This document shows positions 36,195 through 46,339 of a DNA stretch of 64,000 bases, one piece after another. The stretch is from Isoetes taiwanensis (taxonomy: Eukaryota > Streptophyta > Lycopodiopsida > Isoetales > Isoetaceae). Position 1 is the stretch's first letter. Each line of letters starts with the position of its first letter. The stretch covers positions 650,252 through 714,251 of the forward strand of contig JAJEKV010000109.1 in assembly GCA_021234155.1 (NCBI GenBank), given 5' to 3'. Under the pieces are notes generated by a model. The model worked only from the letters and a program-made list of their open reading frames with translations, was not told where the DNA came from and made no database searches. Made by a program: the position numbers and the translations under genes.

Positions 36195-36390
36195 ATTGTT
36201 TGAGATTTATCATTTTTTTCACAAGTTCTTCTTACCCAGACAAATGGTTTAAATCGTTGTTTCATTGTCTCAACGTTATTGCTCCTAATACCTTAGACCT
36301 ATCAAAAATACGTTGAGACGATGAAACAATGATTTAAACCATTTGTCCCACGGTAAGAAAGAACTTGTGAAAAAATAAATCTCAAACAAT
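36195..36390. mobile_element. Foldback (MITE-like) element
   Basis: Arms 36,195-36,275 and 36,311-36,390 are inverted complements of about 80 bp (ATTGTTTGAGATTTAT... and ...ATAAATCTCAAACAAT) at roughly 85-90% identity by eye, with a 35-nt loop. It has no coding capacity. Size and structure fit a foldback MITE or a hairpin small-RNA precursor. No unambiguous target-site duplication was found. Confidence 0.75.
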
Positions 36391-36409
36391 GGAATTCCCA
36401 TGGAATATT

Positions 36410-37148
36410 ATCGTTATTGCTCTAATGAATGCCCTTAGGCATAAAATATACGATCCGGCATGCGCCCCCTAGCTAAGAAATACCAAGATGCCGTAATCTT
36501 AGAACTAGGGAAACATCTTTGAGTGCGGATACATGTTGGTGCAACATTAATGTACCACAGAATCTCTCCATGTTAATTAGGGGCATTGCAAATTGTTTTT
36601 CAAAGTTTGGAGTTGTTCATATGCAGCATAATAATACGGGGTTCAAGGGGATTTGATATGGATGTATTAATCACCATTCTTGAGACTATAGACCATACCC
36701 CTAAAACAATTGAATGGGTTATTATTACGGGCAAAAACTAGAATGTCAATTTGCACAATGCAAGTTGACACATATAAATTCCTCTCCACTCTATGCAAGA
36801 TATTTTAAGTGGCATAGCCATTGTCATGTGGCATAATTATTTAATGTAATTGCCCTATATATTATGTCGGCTGCTCAATGTTCTCGATTTCAAAAGAAAA
36901 GTGCATCAAATTATTGTATAATCAAGCTTTCAATTTTTCTGTAATCTTGCCATTTATATTCAACAATAAAATGAATTTGCGTTGAGACTTAATCATTTGT
37001 AACATATCATTCTAGAAGGAGCTCGCATGAAACGACAAAAACCTCCCTAGCCGCGCACATGCGAACTACCCATGAAGAAAAATAAAGGAAACGTCCAATT
37101 ATACAACTTGGACCCTATGAAAAACAATGCTAATAGATGTTTGTTTGT
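36410..37148. repeat. Intergenic with third copy of the dispersed repeat
   Basis: 36,627-36,740 repeats the first part of the 8.4/8.9-kb element (GGGGTTCAAGGGGATTTGAT, ATGGATGTA, CCCTAAAACAATTGAATGGG). The rest is AT-rich. TCTAGAAGGAGCTC (about 37,010) recurs at 37,644. Confidence 0.65.
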
Positions 37149-37232
37149 GTACCTGCCGAAAGCTTATCACGGGGATTAAAACACCCCGCCCTTTCGGGTT
37201 TTCGAGGAAAAACCCTAGTGATAAGCCCTCGA
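37149..37232 (-). mobile_element. LINE-E 3'-UTR fragment, reverse strand
   Basis: The minus strand reads CTAGGGTTTTTCCTCGAAAAC, CCGAAAGGGCGGGGTGTTTT, then AATCCCCGTGATAAGC. This matches the conserved 3' hairpin of LINE-E (TTTTTCCCTCGAAAACCC...GGGCGGGGGTTTTTT). The GATAAAA tail is not recognised. A 236-codon minus-strand frame (37,130-37,840) runs through this fragment and the adjacent duplication and is probably not a gene. Confidence 0.65.
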
Positions 37233-37474
37233 AAGGGCTTGGACAAGCGTAAAATGAAAATTCGCTCCCAAAACCCACGAATGGAGAAGTCGAAGCGCCG
37301 CCGGCTACCAACTGTACGCACAACACCAACGCGAGAACAAATGTGACAAAACAAACCTCCCAAAGTGGAGGGGCTGATCCGCAGCGTGCACGCGACAACA
37401 AAATAAAACCTCTTCAAATAGGGGCTGGTCACGCGTGCAGGCGACAAATACATTAAACAATTAAGGGGAGGGTG

Positions 37475-38001
37475 GGTTTCAAGAAATAGAGAATAAATGC
37501 TGAGAGAGAAGAGGGAAGCGTCGATGAGGCGTTGATGAAGAACCCCGCCTAATATAGCGATCTCGGAGAAGGCATGCATGCATGCAAGACATGCATGCTT
37601 CGCTCCTTCTAGAATGTCGATCGAGGGCTCGGATCGATGGCATTCTAGAAGGAGCTCAAATGAAAACGACAAAAAACCTCCAGAATAGAAGAGAACTTCC
37701 ATATCAAAAGCGGGATCGAGGGCGAAGGTCAAAGGATTATGGCTAAAGAAGAGACAAGGCAGAAAGGACATGCCACGGCATGAAAGAAGCGCCAACCGGT
37801 CAATCAAAGCAAGGAGAAGCCCCCTCCTGCATGGTTTCAAGAAATAGAGAATAGGGTATGCTTAGAGAGAAGAGGAAGCGCCGATGAGGCGTTAATGAAG
37901 AACCCGCCTAATATAGCGATCTCGGAGAAGGCATGCATGCATGCAAGACATGCATGCTCGCTCCTTCTAGAATGTCGTCAGGGGCTCGGATCGATGGCAT
38001 T
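37475..38001 (+). repeat. 170-bp direct duplication, 358 bp apart
   Basis: 37,475-37,641 and 37,833-38,001 share GGTTTCAAGAAATAGAGAAT, CGATGAGGCGTT, TAATATAGCGATCTCGGAGA and CTCGCTCCTTCTAGAATGTCG-like blocks, with an alternating GCATGCATGCATGC core in each copy. The copies are close to identical apart from small indels. Confidence 0.85.
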
Positions 38002-38640
38002 CAAACAACAAAACAACAAATTGTTCGGCGAAATTATAGGCAAACATGCATATTTTTCAAAGGGGCCCATAGCAACATCTTTAAGTTGCCGACCTATAAC
38101 AAACAAAGGGCTAATTACTAGTTACTTGGGAATTTGACTATAGGTTGATCGTGAAGTTGACCTAAAGTTCGACCCGGGCATCAATCCTTTGGTTGTGATG
38201 GTTTTGATCGCATAGTGGCCTATGATTTATGGAATTACGAATCTATCTATCGAATCTAAGATTACATAGTTTTCCTCTAAAGATGGGGACAAATTAATAT
38301 CTTACAAGATATATTATTGCGGCGATCTTTTTTACCACTCCTTATGACAATATGGGGTACTTATTAAGCTATATTGTGCACTAGCTTGATAGACTAACTT
38401 TGTTTGCTCAAGCTCTATTTCCTTCCTTTTCTAAGTATTGGAGGAATTTCTTGTTTTCTAAAATGCTCTATCAAGAAGTACTTCAGGAACAATCTCAAAT
38501 TGTTCTTGATCATTTCCAACAATGTTGGTGTTTCCAATACTTCCTCAGTTTGGAGTGTGCTTCTTAAGAAGACTGGCATGGAAAAGTTCATGAACTTTCA
38601 AGTGAGCTCGGAGATCCAACTTATAGGATTGGTTACCTAT
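38002..38640. other. Intergenic, nothing recognised
   Basis: No gene or structured repeat. An 85-codon frame at 38,404-38,661 has no recognisable motif. Confidence 0.35.
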
Positions 38641-39330
38641 TCTTTGCACTATCTTGAATAGTCCAGCCCACCTTTGAGCAAGCTTCGTGCAATTTCCAAT
38701 GCGGAGCTTCGTTTACTTGATTTTATCCTACGCCAAACACTTTCTCTTACCTTGAATTCTCTTACAGACCTATGCCTGCCTGCTAGCTCTTCTGTCGACT
38801 TCCAGCTGCTAGAAGATATCCTCGAATTCCTTTGACTCATTGTTGCATATTGGTTAACAACTCTTGGGAAACTTCCACTTTGGACACGCGATTGCGTCAA
38901 CTGTCTGGCGTTAGGCATTGATAGCCGTATTAAATCATAAAGGGGGACATTTGAGATAAATCTTGCTTGGTGCTATTATATGCAAATTCAACCAAATGGA
39001 TATAGTTTTCCAATTTGGTATGCTTGTTCCACACATAATTTCTTAGCATGTCCTCCAATATTCGATTGGTTCGCTCCATTTGATTATATGTTTCAAGTGA
39101 TACAAGGTACTCATCGACAGTTTTGTCTGGATCGTGTTGAAGAAGTCCTTCCAGAAAGTACTTATGAACCTTGGGTCCCCATTTGAGACAATTGCTCGAG
39201 GCATCCCGAACAATATGAAGATTTTCCCAGTAAGCAACGTGGTATCTAAAGTTGCATTGGTAGTTTGACAAGGCAAGAAATATATTATCTTTGATAACAT
39301 ATCGACCACCACCATTAAGGCATCATGGCT
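38640..39330 (-). pseudogene. Ty3/Gypsy integrase remnant
   Basis: On the minus strand, integrase core and C-terminal sequences appear in three frames, in order: MVVVDMLSKIIYFLPCQTT, FGMPRAIVSNGDPRFISTFW (the D of the catalytic DDE triad in SNGDPRF), MERTNRILEDMLRNYVW, HLVEFAYNSTKQDLSQMSPF, then FKVRESVWRRIKSSK, the region after the core in Gypsy integrases. Frameshifts break it at least twice. RT/RNase H, LTRs and a chromodomain are not seen, so only a pol fragment remains. Confidence 0.85.
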
Positions 39331-39789
39331 CTTTGCTATTTTTGAACTGTTATGAAGTCCATGGTTACCACCTCAATTTGGCATCACGGACATTGGACGG
39401 TAAAGCGATTCAATGCTCCTATAATTTTGATTTGCTTTGCTTTTTGTGCGCTAACATAGCTGACATTATCAAATACACCTTGCTATCTGCTCGTGTTCAT
39501 GTGGTCAATGATAGCTACTTTTGATTTTGAAGTAAGTATTCATAAAAACCTGCATGACCAACTATTGGACTATTATGCGTATCAGAAAGTATTAATCTCC
39601 TTGCTCTTGATGACTTTGGTACACATAACTTATCATTGTGAAGAGGTTGCCTTCTTTCCCAAAATGATTGAAGCTTTCTCTTTCCTTATCCATTCTCGCT
39701 TTTCTACGAACACTTGCCCATGCCTCAAGAAAAGATTTGTCCATTGGCAAGGACTCTTCTATCTTCTTGCCGTATCTCATTAGAGATGC

Positions 39790-39945
39790 TTATTGAAGAT
39801 TGATAAATATGTTATTGCAAGTAAGAAATTTGACAAATATGATATTCACAATCTCATTGGAGATTGACCAAAAATTGGCCAGTACCTAATTACATCTCAT
39901 TGGAGATTGAATTACTGGAAATTGACAAATCTCATTGGAGTTTTT
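39790..39945 (+). repeat. Degenerate ATTGGAGATTGA repeat, copy A
   Basis: Three units built on AATCTCATTGGAGATTGA (itself a short palindrome AATCTC...GAGATT) followed by AAATTGGCCAGTA-like sequence. The same family fills 45,340-45,510. Confidence 0.7.
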
Positions 39946-41769
39946 TTTTGGGTTGCCCCTAGGGGGGCAATCCCTTGTTTGTGTGGGTTTTTGGCATATT
40001 CTTGATATATGCCAGTATATTCCTAGAATATCTGAAAAACTCAAAACTTACCTCTTGCCCGATGAAACTGGCGGTCACCCTATTCTTTGGGGGCATTTGT
40101 TCGAACTATTTAAGCGGGTCAGAAGGACCCATGGTATTGAGCAACCAACATGGCTCTATCCTGTGATCCCCTCTAAAACAACATGAGCATTGTTTTTGTT
40201 TCGGAACGAAACCTTGAGATTTTTCCAAGTAAGACTAGCTGATGCATTAGAAGAACAGGCACTCTCTGGAGGTGGGCTAGTTAGAGGACTCTAGCTTGTA
40301 AGTGGCGATGGCGAAAGTTGATACTGCATGCTGTAGATCATGCTGGATCACAACAAGCTGGCTCAGCTGCAGATCCTCAAACTCTGCATTTCATTATGTG
40401 CAACACAATGAGTCAGACATTCCTAGTCTCTGGGCTGCGTGGCCTCGGCATGTATAGTATGTTGTTGAAAACAGGCTTCTTGCGAATCCTGTGGCCAGAC
40501 ATGCAGAATCACCGACTCCATAGCTATGATTTTGGCGTCGATTTACCGTCTTGCGTAAGCCGGTTTGGCATAGGTAGCCCGGGGTTAAAACATTCGTGTT
40601 TTGTGCACCTTGCAAAATAGAGAATTTCTATTCAAACCTTTTCATTTGTGTTGGCTTTGAGCTGAATTAGAGATTGATCCCAGGCATTTGAACAAGCATG
40701 GTTGAACGAAAAGTATTGGATGTAAAAGCTATTAACAATAAAGCTATTGACAATATAGAGGTGGATCTATGCAGGCATAATGGCGATAGAGATTTTAGGC
40801 GGAATCTTTGTGGGAGTTTCGAGATCAAGTGGTGTTTGAGCCATTGGAAGGGGTTCTAAGAGAAAAGATTACATCTTTTAAAATGGAAAGCCTCAATTGA
40901 TAGGTGAGTGATCCGTGATTTTTATCTATACCCACACAGACAGATGAACACTTAACCAGATTAGGTGTTAGAAATAGTCTGATAGACATTTACCTTCATC
41001 TTTTTCTCTTAAATGCAATGCAGTCAATTTTACCTTGGTATCTGCGCCTTTTGTCTCTATTCGGAGAAATTTTCTTTGTTTTTGGCCGCGGTGATGCACA
41101 CATAATTGAAATCTTGAAACATTTGCCTCAAATCCTTGAAGCATTAGTATTTGGCCCTTCCTTTGTTGACGTAGCATGTCTATATAGGATACACAAGTTG
41201 AGCAATTATGCGCATTTGATTATTCGGATCTAAATGAGTATATTCTACGGATGAGGTGCCACTTCCAAATGATGGATGCACTATCCAGGACTACAAAATT
41301 GTTTGTATGGTGTCTTTGGGAGGAATTACCCTTTTAGCGAGGTAAGTTGACTTTATTGTATCTACCATTAGATTGACGTGCTTATGCTCTATCTCACGGC
41401 GCATCTCGGGAGCATATGTTTTGGTCATAAGCGGCGAGAGAGCATGTTGGATCATGTTGGATCTTATCGTGGTTCCCACGTGTTCGTGTGTTTCCTCAAT
41501 GAAGTTCATCCCTTGTGGTTGCACAGTTGAGGAAACCATGCTTATGGTGTTTAGATGGGCCATCAATGGTGCCGACATTGCTCTCAATGCGAAGAGTTCG
41601 GACATTCTTATATGTTCTGAGAATGTTTACGTACATTCAATGCTTCTCTTGACATTTAGGTGCACTTGGCAGGGTATCTTCTCTTTCAATAAAGACGTAT
41701 TCCAGTTCTTGCATCTCTACTTCTTGACTAATTCCATCATGGTATCAAAGCCACCCTAAACAGATCGAG
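39946..41769. other. Intergenic, unassigned frames
   Basis: Frames of 83-128 codons (39,935-40,186 plus; 40,318-40,620 plus; 41,291-41,605 minus; 41,373-41,759 plus) show no family motif I recognise. They may be transposon debris. Confidence 0.3.
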
Positions 41770-43573
41770 AGAGTGCATGGCTTGGGGGTCGTGACGTTGA
41801 CAGGACTCCCATGGCGGCACAAATGCAGGAATGCTTGGAGTGCCGTGAGATTCTTTTGGCAGGATTGCCATGATTGTCTCAAGCGAAGTGTTGCAGGCAG
41901 GATGCCCAGCAAATACCTTGGTCCTATCTCTCTTTTCTTGTCACATCCAATTGCCCAAATTGAGACTTTGGAAGGGCCTTAAACTTTTTTTTGAAGTTCT
42001 GGGTCTCGGATTACTTCATTTACGCCTTGGTGTTGAAGCATGGCAACATTCTACCTTTGTTTCACTAAACACAAAGTAAATATACCCGCATTGCTTACAT
42101 GCATGCTTGTAAACCTGCTGGCACGCCCTATGAGCCAAGTATTAAATTAGTCCTTGACCCTTGCAATGGGTGCAAGACCCATCAAGCCATGTGTGGCTGC
42201 TTTTGGAGCAGATCAGTTTGATCCCAATGATCCTAAGTAGAAAAAACAGTCTTTCAGCTTTTTTCGATTGGTATTATTTTGGGCTTGGCTTAGCGGTGTT
42301 GTTATCTATCCTTTGTCATTGTGTATATCTGAGGAGAACATAATTTGGGTTTGGGGTTTTGGCATCCCTCCTATAGCCATGTTGATCTCCTTGATTGTCT
42401 TTGTGATTGGATCCCCTGTATACCGCCATGTGAATTACAATGGAAGCCCTTTTACAAGACTTGCACAAGTCATAGTCGCGCATTTCATAAAAAGAAAATG
42501 CGTCTACCACTTGATCGATATGTTAAACCATTGTGAGCTCATCAAGCAAGGAAGCGCAAAACGAAGCATACGGATCAATTCAGGTCTATATTACTTTCAT
42601 GTTCTGCAGATGTATCAGATGTTGCTTAAGTAATGTTGTGTTTAATCTTTGAAGTGTACCATTGAAGTAATGCATAAGATCTTTGAAGTGTCTTATATGT
42701 TGTATGCATTTGCATCTAGACAAGGCAGCAGTGAAAACAACAGAAGATGTTGGTCCTGATGGCAAGGTGCTTTGCGATAAAGGCTTTGTTAAATGCGGCA
42801 AGTGGAGGAGATTAAGTGCATTATAAGGACAGCTCCCATTTGGGCAACAGGGATTATATTCAACTTGCTCATTCTCAGCAATCTACTTTCACATTGAGGC
42901 AAACCAGGACCATGAACAAGCATCTTGGTTCTCACTTTCAAATTCCCCATGAATCTTTCCATGTATTTGGTGTCATCACACTACTTGCTTGGGTTCCTCT
43001 TTATGATAGAGTTTTCATGCACATTTGTGCGTAAATTTATGGGCATCGAGCGGAGTCACATTCTTGCAACGTATGGGGATCGGCTTGTTTATATCTATCA
43101 TTGCCATGGTGGTGGCTGGTTTTGTGAAGCATAATAGGAGGGAAACTGCAATACATGCTGGTTTGATATACCATCCAAAAATTACAGCGCCCTACTCTGC
43201 CTTTTGGCTGGTTCCTCAATCTATGCTGCTTGGACTAGCTGAAGCCTTCATAGCAATTGGGCACTATGAATTCTTCCATGATCGGTTTCACGAAAACATA
43301 AGGAGCATAGCCGATTGCCCCTGTTCTCAAGTGTTCTTTGCTATTGGCGATTACATGAGCGACATTTTGGTTCTGGTGGTTCATAACACCCTTTGCTCAT
43401 GATGGACATGTGGCTGGCTTGGCGATAACCTCAACAAGGGTCATCTAGACTACTTCTATTGGCTTCTTGCAATCCTTTTTGCCATTAACTTTGCCCTATT
43501 TGTTTTTTGTGCTCACTGGTATAGGTATAAACCAGTTAATTATGAAGCTCATACGCCTGAGATTCTTGTGTAA
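41770..43573 (+). pseudogene. NPF (NRT1/PTR) transporter, decayed
   Basis: NPF proteins are 12-helix, proton-coupled plasma-membrane carriers of nitrate, peptides or hormones. Recognisable in order: possible HGLGVVTLTGLPWR (about 41,775); ARPIKPCVAAFGADQFDPND (42,170), followed by stop TAG at 42,238 where the family has Glu; FDWYYFGLG; GFGIPPIAML; SPVYRHVNYNGSPFTRLAQV; HTDQF then LDKAAV across a probable intron (42,583 to about 42,715); VEEIKCIIRTAPIWATGIIF; IPHESFHVFGVITLLAWVPL, YDRV; LQRMGIGLFISIIAMVVAGF; PQSMLLGLAEAFIAIGHYEF; GWLGDNLNKGHLDYFYWLLA; WYRYKP; and a natural stop at 43,571. At least five frame changes plus the internal stop show it is dead. Helices 1-4 are missing. Confidence 0.9.
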
Positions 43574-44390
43574 ATGGAAATCTCGCATTAGAAGAATGCA
43601 AGTTGTAGTCTAGTTGTGTTCTCTTGTATTGTATATATGGCAGGATGACAAAAGAGCTTCCATGTCTTTTGGCCATAGCTTAACACTAGATCATCAATGC
43701 TGGTTATATCACTTGGAATATTTTCTCCCCTCTTAATTGTGCCCCCACGAAAAGGTTAAGCTTGCGTGCTACGTGAGATGATAAACAGAATCATACACTA
43801 CACACTTATACACTACACACTTGTGACTTCATTCAATCACCTTCATACCATCATGATATGATGCTTGACTATTATAACAATGTAATAAAAGATTTGGCTA
43901 GAATCTAATGTTCATTTCGCCAATGTTGTTATGAAGTGCAATAACCTTTCTATGTACAACTAGTTAGTGGATATCCAATAATACCTTTCTATGTATAAGT
44001 AGTTGGAATATACACATTGGTGCATGTTGTATTTTAAATTGCTAGAACAACCTTGCTGCATCAAGTAAACTTTAAGGTGGTCATATTTCTTAAATGTAAA
44101 GCTCTAGGACTGGTTAAAGTTTGTAAATTTTTAAGTTTTTAATTTTCTTAGTTAAAGGTCTCACATTTATTTTATTATATTTTTGAATGCTTGGCTATTT
44201 CTTAGGACAATAAGGACCCAAATACTAGCCATCCAAATTTTTCTCACTCTAGATTATCTTTCCAAGCAGAGGAAACTTTAAGGTGGTCATGTCTTTTAAA
44301 TGGTAAAACAATAACAATTAGTGTGAACATCTTATGCAGGCATAGCCTTCTACTTTCTTGGTAGATGTTTTGTCCAAGATTATTTACCCC
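43574..44390. other. Intergenic with short duplication
   Basis: AAACTTTAAGGTGGTCAT followed by CTTAAATG.TAAA occurs at about 44,070 and 44,274. The rest is AT-rich with no gene. Confidence 0.45.
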
Positions 44391-44391
44391 C

Positions 44392-44563
44392 CACCCCAAA
44401 AGAATTTGATTGAGGAAATAGATCATTTTTTCACAGAAATATTAGGCGTGCCAGTTATCGACAAGGAACAAAAGTGTATTGGAGTATTCTCGAAAAAAGA
44501 CAAGAGCAAGGCCTTGAATGGGGTACAAACAGTTGTGACACGAACAGTTGCAATTAGTTAATC
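44392..44563 (+). pseudogene. CBS-domain exon fragment
   Basis: After a pyrimidine-rich stretch and a possible acceptor (ATATTAG), the frame reads GVPVIDKEQKCIGVFSKKDK, SKALNGVQTVVTRTVAIS and stop. VPVIDxExxCxGVxSKKD is the second half of a CBS motif as found in plant CBS-domain proteins, which bind adenosyl ligands. Only one half-domain is present and no second exon was found, so this is a gene fragment or an isolated exon of a degraded gene. Confidence 0.55.
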
Positions 44564-44569
44564 ATCTTT

Positions 44570-45339
44570 CCCATGACCATCTTTGTTGAGGTCTTCTTGA
44601 ATATGGATAGTGGCATACATGGTCTCTGGCATGTCGAGTGTATAGAGATTGTCAGCCATAGTTCTTGAGTTGAAATTTTTATGATCTCTTTTGTCTCTAA
44701 TGTCTTTGATTATTTTATTGTCAAATGTAGGATGCCAGCACTTGTCTTTGCATCTTAATTTGAGGGGAGAATTTGAGAGAAATAGTTTTGTAGGTAAGGA
44801 GATCACTTTGAGGATTCCTTTGATAAATGTTTTAGAATTATGCACATGTGTACATGTTTTCGCTTTCTGGTTTTAATCCAATTGCATGTGATTTTCAGCT
44901 AAAATCTACTATATATTAAGTAATGAGTTCAGGTATTGCAGTGAAAAACATATTTCTTTTGGTCTGGTGACCTTCCTGCTGCTGCTTGCTTTTTCTAATG
45001 TGAAAGTCATGGTATCAAGTATTCTATTCTCTAGAAGTAGCAATTTGAATTGATTATTAAAACGTGACTTTAAACTATGATTTAAGACACTTCACCCTCC
45101 GGCCATGGAGGGCAACCCTCCGTGCGTAGCACCTTGTTTTTTTTTTGAAAGCAAGAGTTGGTTTTGTCATTAATTATAAAACTTCAAGTACAAAGCAAAA
45201 TTTATGCTTTTGATATGAAAGCATGCTGAAAGAGACAGAAATTTACAGCCAATACAGAGCCTCATAGGATAACAGTACTATGACCCCTTAATAATATCCA
45301 AAAATAGATGAAATGAAGAGAAGATTTAAGGCTTGAAAT
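44570..45339. other. Intergenic, nothing recognised
   Basis: AT-rich. CCGGCCATGGAGGGCAACCC-like GC-rich words near 45,100 stand out but match nothing else here. Confidence 0.35.
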
Positions 45340-45510
45340 CTCCTTGGAGATTGACTAGAAATTGGCCAATATCTAATTGAACATCTCATTGGAGATTGAC
45401 TTACTAGAAATTGGAAGATCTCATTAGAGATTGACTAAAAATTGCCCAATATCTAGTCGAACATCTTATTGGAGATTGACTTACTAGAAATTGACCAGTA
45501 TTGTTCAAGA
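45340..45510 (+). repeat. Degenerate ATTGGAGATTGA repeat, copy B
   Basis: Four units with the pattern ATCTCATTGGAGATTGACT, ARAAATTGGCCAATATCTA. The longer repeat period is ~80 bp with an internal ~40-bp alternation. Same family as 39,790-39,945. Confidence 0.8.
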
Positions 45511-46122
45511 TATGAGCTATAAGGAGCACCATAACAGTTTGATATTTCTTAAATGGATGATTATTACATTTCTATTGATATTAAAAGTGAATCTTTTGCT
45601 CAAGTTTGAGAAGCATGTGATCTTCTTTGGCTTTATTAATATACATCATGTTTTATGCTACTATTAGTTTATCTTTGTGCGTGATCTCGGATACAACATG
45701 GCATACCTGTTTATTCGTTCACCGAGTTGCGCGGCACATGATCGCGAATCATTTCCAAAGCAGGCTTACACCATTATGCCAATAAGATTACCTGATCCAG
45801 CAATACCACGTGGGTGAAGAAGGACAACACAGCTTGTAAAGCTCTTTCATCGAGTGTGCGATTATGACAGACTCAAAGAAGCAAGTATAGGCCATCTTAC
45901 AATGGCTCGCGGAGAAACTGCAGTGATCTTACGGGAAGACCTATGGCTATAAATAAGATCCTCGGAAAGAGATCACTAGATTAAGCATTGAACAAAGTGA
46001 TTTCATATCCAACAAGAACCTTAGCTGATTCCTTAGGGTCATTGCTTAGTTTTGTCAAGTATTCCTTTCCCTTATTTTCATGTTCGCCCAAATCTATTTT
46101 CATTGACCATTTATTTCAGAGA

Positions 46123-46333
46123 GAAGATAGATAGATAGATAGTATTTTAACGTCACGCCACTAGGCAGCATCCAACTGGACATGTGACCACACACCACAC
46201 TGGGTCCTGCCCCCAACCACTTTACATTGCGTCTGTGGGTTTTGACACCCAACAGTTCAGAGTGCGATTCTGGGCAGTCTCGAACTTGAGACCTATAGTT
46301 GCTAGATCTAGTGTGTTACCACTAGACTAAACG
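46123..46333 (-). mobile_element. tRNA-derived SINE
   Basis: The minus strand begins near 46,332 with a Pol III A-box-like TAGTCTAGTGGTAACAC and ~30 nt later a B-box GGTCTCAAGTTCGAGAC (matching GWTCRANNC). It continues as a ~130-nt tRNA-unrelated body and ends CGTGACGTTAAAATAC followed by (TATC)n at about 46,123. Head, body and microsatellite tail together define a SINE of about 210 bp. A tail fragment of the same family is at 23,344-23,400. The ending resembles the LINE-E 3' end. Confidence 0.75.
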
Positions 46334-46339
46334 AACCAT

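Noticed and set aside
37130-37840. 236-codon open frame on the minus strand
   Set aside because: It spans a LINE-E 3'-UTR fragment and a recent direct duplication, has no recognisable motif, and repeats part of itself through the duplication; best explained by chance.
39790-45510. CRISPR-like array from regular ATTGGAGATTGA units
   Set aside because: Units are degenerate and contiguous without unique spacers, and the context is plant nuclear repeat DNA.
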